Shown piece after piece: positions 60,531 through 64,000 of a stretch of 64,000 nt of DNA; the stretch's first letter is position 1; every line of letters begins with the position of its first letter. Source of the DNA: Chryseobacterium sp. ERMR1:04. GTDB taxonomy: Bacteria > Bacteroidota > Bacteroidia > Flavobacteriales > Weeksellaceae. Below the pieces are notes generated by a model that ran no database searches, was not told the origin of the DNA, and saw nothing but the letters and a program-made list of their open reading frames with translations. A program made the position numbers and the translations under genes. Location: the NCBI RefSeq assembly GCF_001297705.1, contig NZ_LIRF01000010.1, forward strand, positions 5,001 to 69,000. The letters are read 5' to 3'.

Positions 60531-61586
60531 TTAGTTTTTAAAGAATCCACTTGTTCCGATTCCTGCAGTGAAAGTTTTAAGTAAAGATCCACTAGTAGCA
60601 TTGTATACATTCACTTTGCTGTCAGCTGTGAAACTTGCATCTGATGCGAAAATTCTACCGTCAATTACGTTAAATCCATATAGATTTCCTGGCGTAGTAA
60701 CAATAGGAGCCGTTGGAACAGTAGTAGAACCTACAGTCATAGAATAAATTTTGTTGCTTGCGTTAGCAAAATAAAATTTGTTATTATCAGCTCTTAATTT
60801 TTGAACCTGAGGAATTGCTGTAAGCGTTGTTGTTGTATATGTTCCTGCTGTAGAATTGATCTTATAGATATAAGAATTTGTATTGTCAGAAGCTAATACG
60901 TAAGCATCACCATTGTAAGAAATCATATCTCTGATGATTCCAACAGTTGGAAGCGTTATCGTTTTGTCAACTGTATTCGTTGAAGGCTTTACAGTGGTAA
61001 TGGTATATCCTGTTGGTAAAGCGTTGTAAGGAGGATTTGCTTCATACGTTATACCATCAGTTTGTACAATAATAGTTCCGCTAGCTTCAACAACTTTTTC
61101 AGCATATCTGTCAAAAGTGATACTTTTTACAAAAGTATTGTCCTTATTATATACATTAAGTTTTGTAGCACCAGAAAGATTGTTGGTCACATAATATTGG
61201 TTTCCTGAAAAAGCAATATATCTTGGACCTTGAAGATTAGTTGTTACAGTAGCCTGTTGTTTGAAAGTATATCTGTTAACAATATCAATTTTATTCGGTA
61301 CGTTTGAAACCAAATAGGCATTACCATCACTAAAACCAATAGTTTGTAATACATTCCCTAAGATTTCTTTATTCTTTCCTGAATAAATTTTATTCGCAAC
61401 TAATGATAAGTCATCAGTAACAAAAGAAACTTCTGCTGTTGGAGTTGTAAATCCACCTTCGTTCATAATAAGAATACCTTTGTCGTACGTAGTTTCTACA
61501 ACTTCCTCGGTGCTGTCGGTAGTACAAGAGGTCGTGAAAAGTAATGTTGCAGCAAATGCAAGAGATAAAATTTTTCTAATATTCAT
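60531..61586 (-). CDS. BtuG-like beta-propeller lipoprotein (DUF5074/YncE type)
   Basis: The 351-residue protein has a lipobox (FTTSC, cysteine 21) and a predicted seven-bladed beta-propeller with repeated strand pairs (GILIMNEGGF, GNAYLVSNVPNKIDIVN, YYVTNNLSGATKLNVYN, GRIFASDAS). In Bacteroides, lipoproteins of this fold (BtuG) cap the B12 receptor BtuB and bind cobalamin very tightly. This gene follows a BtuB-like gene by 13 bases in a riboswitch-controlled operon, so the same role is likely. Direct sequence identity to BtuG was not tested. Confidence 0.82.
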   Translation of the reverse strand: MNIRKILSLAFAATLLFTTSCTTDSTEEVVETTYDKGILIMNEGGFTTPTAEVSFVTDDLSLVANKIYSGKNKEILGNVLQTIGFSDGNAYLVSNVPNKIDIVNRYTFKQQATVTTNLQGPRYIAFSGNQYYVTNNLSGATKLNVYNKDNTFVKSITFDRYAEKVVEASGTIIVQTDGITYEANPPYNALPTGYTITTVKPSTNTVDKTITLPTVGIIRDMISYNGDAYVLASDNTNSYIYKINSTAGTYTTTTLTAIPQVQKLRADNNKFYFANASNKIYSMTVGSTTVPTAPIVTTPGNLYGFNVIDGRIFASDASFTADSKVNVYNATSGSLLKTFTAGIGTSGFFKN

Positions 61587-61599
61587 TATATTTAATTAT

Positions 61600-63429
61600 T
61601 TAAAAATTGATATTCAAATTCACACTATAATTTCTTTTTGGTAAAGGATAAAATGCCATTGTATAATAGATTTGGTTGAATATATTATTGACTTTAAAAC
61701 CAATCGTGTAATTTTTAAGTAATGTTGCGGAAACTCCTGAATTCATCACAAAATAAGGGTCTAGAGCATCACTTCTCTTTTCATTAGTATCTGTATAGGT
61801 CAATCCGTTGAACATTCCCTGAACATATACTCTCATGAAATCATATTGGTAATCAATATTTCCAAAGATTTTATGAAAAGGAACATACATCAGTTGTTTC
61901 TGAGTTTCAAGATTGGTAGATTTCGTATAAGAATATCCTAGAGTTGATCTTAGTGTATGTTTTCCAGATTTTTTTTCATATTCGATTTGAGATTCAATGC
62001 CATAGGATTCAACTTTATAAGTGTTAATGGGCGAATAATATCCTAAAGAAGTAGGTAGCCATTGAATCATATCATGAATGTTCATGTAATATGGGGTTAC
62101 CGAAAGTTTGACATCTGCAATTTTAAACTGATTTCTCAACTCAAATTGATAAGATGTTTCTGGTTTTAGATTAATATTTCCTCCAGGTTGCCAATATAGG
62201 TCATTAAATGAAGGGAATCTGAAGTTTTTCGAAATACTCAAGTTTAAATTATACCAGTTTGTAGCATCCCATTTCCCTGAAAATGAAAATAATACTGGTG
62301 AACTTATATTTTGTATAAAATCTTTTTTGACTCCTGCTTCAAAGCGTAAATCTTTTGTTGCAAAATAACGGATCAATCCACTCACAGATCCTACATTTCT
62401 ACTTACATGGTCGATTCCCGATCCATAGCCTTCCCCTTTATTTACCTGAAATTCACTAATTAAATTGAAATTCAGCTTTGGAACGATAAAATAATTAAAA
62501 TCATTTTTAAGAATATAATTTTTTCCTGTTCCTCCACTTGTTTTTGGTTTATCGATATCACCGAAATATTGGAAGTTTTCTTCTGTATAGGCTGCTTTAA
62601 ATGAGTTACTGAATTTGGTTTTGTTCCAGTCCCATGAAATCAGGCTGCGAATATTTTGAGTTTCATATTTTGTTTTGTCCTGGCTTTCAAAAAAAATCGG
62701 ATAATGCTGAGATCCATTATAAAATTCTGAGATCCATGAAATTTGATGATGGGGAGCTATTTTGTAAGCTGCTGCAAAATTAAAATTGGTATTGCTGTAT
62801 TTTCCGTTTCTGTTGATATAGTTTCTGGCTTCTTCTACTTGGTAGTTATTTTCACTTTGGGTTTGGTGTCCAGAAGCTTTAAAACTAAACTTATCATTAC
62901 TGTATGAAGCTTTAGCGAAATTATTATAGGTATTAAAAGAAGCTACTTCTGAAAATAAAGAAGTATGAAAACCTCTGTTAAAACTCATGTCATTATTCAG
63001 GTGAATACTTCCTCCAATTGCCCCACTGCCATAGATTACACTTCCGCCACCGGCTTTTACGTCAATCTGATCAAAGCCCCAATAGGAAATATTATTCACA
63101 TCCCCCTGCCCCAGAAAATTAGAATTAATATTAATTCCGTTCCATACAAAAGCAGTCTGTTGCGCTGTAGTCCCTCTGAAAGAAGGTGAAGAAACGGCTC
63201 CACGGCCATTTTCTTTAATGTACATCGGAGATTGAAAACGCAAAAGTTCAGAAAGGTTGGTTGAGTTTTTTTCTACGTCTTGAGGAGTAATGGTAGTAAC
63301 CTGATGAAAAAGTTTTACTTTACTCATTTGGTTATCAAAAACATAAACGGTATCAATTACTTTCTCTTGCGAAAAAAGAAAACAACCGTAAGACGAAAAA
63401 AACAGTACTAAAGATCTTTTTATATCCAT
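61600..63429 (-). CDS. BtuB-like TonB-dependent cobalamin receptor
   Basis: The 609-residue protein has a signal peptide (residue about 20, FLFSQ), an N-terminal plug domain (LSELLRFQSPMYIKENG, PSFRGTTAQQTAFVWNG, SVIYGSGAIGGSIHL) and a 22-strand barrel ending in aromatic NINF. It should import corrinoids across the outer membrane with TonB energy. The cobalamin riboswitch directly upstream supports the substrate. It is shorter than many siderophore receptors, as BtuB is. Confidence 0.92.
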   Translation of the reverse strand: MDIKRSLVLFFSSYGCFLFSQEKVIDTVYVFDNQMSKVKLFHQVTTITPQDVEKNSTNLSELLRFQSPMYIKENGRGAVSSPSFRGTTAQQTAFVWNGININSNFLGQGDVNNISYWGFDQIDVKAGGGSVIYGSGAIGGSIHLNNDMSFNRGFHTSLFSEVASFNTYNNFAKASYSNDKFSFKASGHQTQSENNYQVEEARNYINRNGKYSNTNFNFAAAYKIAPHHQISWISEFYNGSQHYPIFFESQDKTKYETQNIRSLISWDWNKTKFSNSFKAAYTEENFQYFGDIDKPKTSGGTGKNYILKNDFNYFIVPKLNFNLISEFQVNKGEGYGSGIDHVSRNVGSVSGLIRYFATKDLRFEAGVKKDFIQNISSPVLFSFSGKWDATNWYNLNLSISKNFRFPSFNDLYWQPGGNINLKPETSYQFELRNQFKIADVKLSVTPYYMNIHDMIQWLPTSLGYYSPINTYKVESYGIESQIEYEKKSGKHTLRSTLGYSYTKSTNLETQKQLMYVPFHKIFGNIDYQYDFMRVYVQGMFNGLTYTDTNEKRSDALDPYFVMNSGVSATLLKNYTIGFKVNNIFNQIYYTMAFYPLPKRNYSVNLNINF

Positions 63430-63478
63430 TTCTATTTTACTTTTCCTCCGAAAGCAAGCTATTTTTTAAATTATAATT

Positions 63479-63632
63479 TTGGCAGGTCTCCTGACTTTCG
63501 CTTTCTACACCTTCCCGTTTTCACAGTGGTTTTTGTTGTAGAAATTTGAGTTGCGATTTACAGTTGCGGGGACAGTTTGGGGGTTTCACCCAATTCCCTT
63601 TTCATTCCAAATACACTGGAAACCAAAATTTT
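63479..63632 (-). ncRNA. Cobalamin riboswitch
   Basis: On the minus strand the leader contains TTGGGTGAAACCCCCAAACT, then CTGTCCCCGCAACTGTAAAT, an ACCACTG element, and AGTCAGGAGACCTGCC, all close to the known cobalamin (B12-box) riboswitch and in the right order. It starts just after the predicted promoter and ends about 50 bases before the receptor gene. Adenosylcobalamin binding should turn the operon off. Confidence 0.95.
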
Positions 63633-63634
63633 CC

Positions 63635-63664
63635 CAAAGATAAGTTTTTAGATTGATTAGACAA
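63635..63664 (-). promoter_or_regulatory. Promoter of the B12 uptake operon
   Basis: On the minus strand TTG (63664-63662), a 19-base spacer and TATCTTTG (63642-63635) match the Bacteroidota consensus at ideal spacing. The transcript would begin almost exactly at the 5' edge of the riboswitch. Confidence 0.7.
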
Positions 63665-63700
63665 AAAAGAAAAAACGAACTTAAATGAAAGGTTATTTTT

Positions 63701-63813
63701 GAAGCTATTTCCCGCTATCCACTCATACTTCTCGCGCCAGCCATGCCAACGCTAAAATCCTCCAGCCCTCCAATTTTCTTGCTGTGGGGTAACCGTTGCT
63801 ATCTGGGCTAGGG
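63701..63813 (-). repeat. Dispersed repeat family R2, copy 2 (inverted)
   Basis: The reverse complement runs CCTAGCCCAGATAGCAACGG to GGATAGCGGGAAATAGCTTC, a diverged copy of the element at 57-170 in the opposite orientation. Order and spacing of the conserved blocks are kept. It lies upstream of the B12 operon. Confidence 0.7.
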
Positions 63814-63880
63814 TAGTATACACTGTGACTTCGAGGTCCTCAGTCACCAGGTACTTTTGGGATATTGCGAACCGAAGGTG

Positions 63881-63927
63881 AAGCAATCTTATTACAATAA
63901 AATGTTAGAATTAGTAAAAGATTGCTT
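63881..63927. repeat. Inverted repeat near the right edge
   Basis: AAGCAATCTT and AAGATTGCTT are perfect 10-base inverse complements separated by 27 bases. A second small dyad, GTGACT/AGTCAC, lies at about 63826-63848. No coding frame is supported between 63814 and 64000. Confidence 0.55.
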
Positions 63928-64000
63928 TGTCTCTTTGTTTCTCGGGATTACCCTGTAATTCCCTAGCTATAAAAAGGTAGCGTCAAAATAAAAAGGAAGT

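Noticed and set aside
1..64000. tRNA, rRNA, CRISPR array, prophage or IS transposase
   Set aside because: I looked for cloverleaf-like blocks, regularly spaced repeats, DDE transposase motifs and phage structural proteins. None was found, and the hairpins seen are terminators or dispersed repeats.

Overview
The window looks like chromosome from a Chryseobacterium-type flavobacterium (Bacteroidota, Weeksellaceae). It is AT-rich, ribosome binding sites are poor, and several -7 boxes fit the Bacteroidota TAnnTTTG consensus. It carries gldB/gldC, secreted proteins with T9SS C-terminal sorting domains, and a PafA phosphatase very close to the Elizabethkingia/Chryseobacterium enzyme as I remember it. 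I see no tRNA, rRNA, CRISPR array, transposase or phage structural gene.

Layout. 1-592: a dispersed repeat and AT-rich spacer. 593-8157 (+): secreted M43 protease, DnaK, an M60-like protein, a remnant of a duplicated gene, and a secreted thioredoxin. 8370-9830 (-): small membrane peptides alternating with paralogous helical proteins. 10083-17738: a nucleoid-associated protein, then sdhB, sdhA, sdhC, a dicarboxylate-type transporter and a porin (all -). 18249-22293 (+): bacteriophytochrome with heme oxygenase, then malate dehydrogenase. 22346-29268 (-): poorly characterised genes, including a PD-(D/E)XK protein, a lipoprotein gene with a nonsense codon and a WG-repeat protein. 29575-37910 (-): two TetR-SDR modules with palindromic operators, an AraC regulator, an NmrA-like reductase, and an AraC remnant next to two membrane-protein genes that look acquired. 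38002-45552: GNAT, a second membrane protein with the same N-terminal design, PafA, paired TPR/AraC sensors and a HAF-repeat secreted protein. 45645-47102 (-): barnase, archaemetzincin and barstar in one operon. 47195-56886: nadE, GNATs, an LRR protein, gldBC, metB-like gene, DinB, TsaC and CCA transferase. 57069-60435 (+): two overlapping lipoprotein genes of unknown role. 60531-63640 (-): a cobalamin riboswitch driving a BtuB-like receptor and a BtuG-like lipoprotein. The window ends in an inverted copy of the repeat at its start.

How genes work together. The porin, DASS transporter, succinate dehydrogenase and malate dehydrogenase form a C4-dicarboxylate uptake and oxidation set. Heme oxygenase makes the biliverdin that the phytochrome binds. 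The riboswitch, promoter, receptor and surface lipoprotein form a complete vitamin B12 import unit. Each TetR gene probably represses itself and its adjacent reductase operon.

Three families of dispersed repeats sit between genes. One is about 170 bp with terminal inverted repeats and three copies near the sdh and mdh genes. The candidates for undescribed systems are the barnase-archaemetzincin-barstar operon, the repeated small-peptide/helical-protein modules at 8.4-9.5 kb, the two 2-TM coiled-coil membrane proteins, and the overlapping lipoprotein pair at 57-60 kb.
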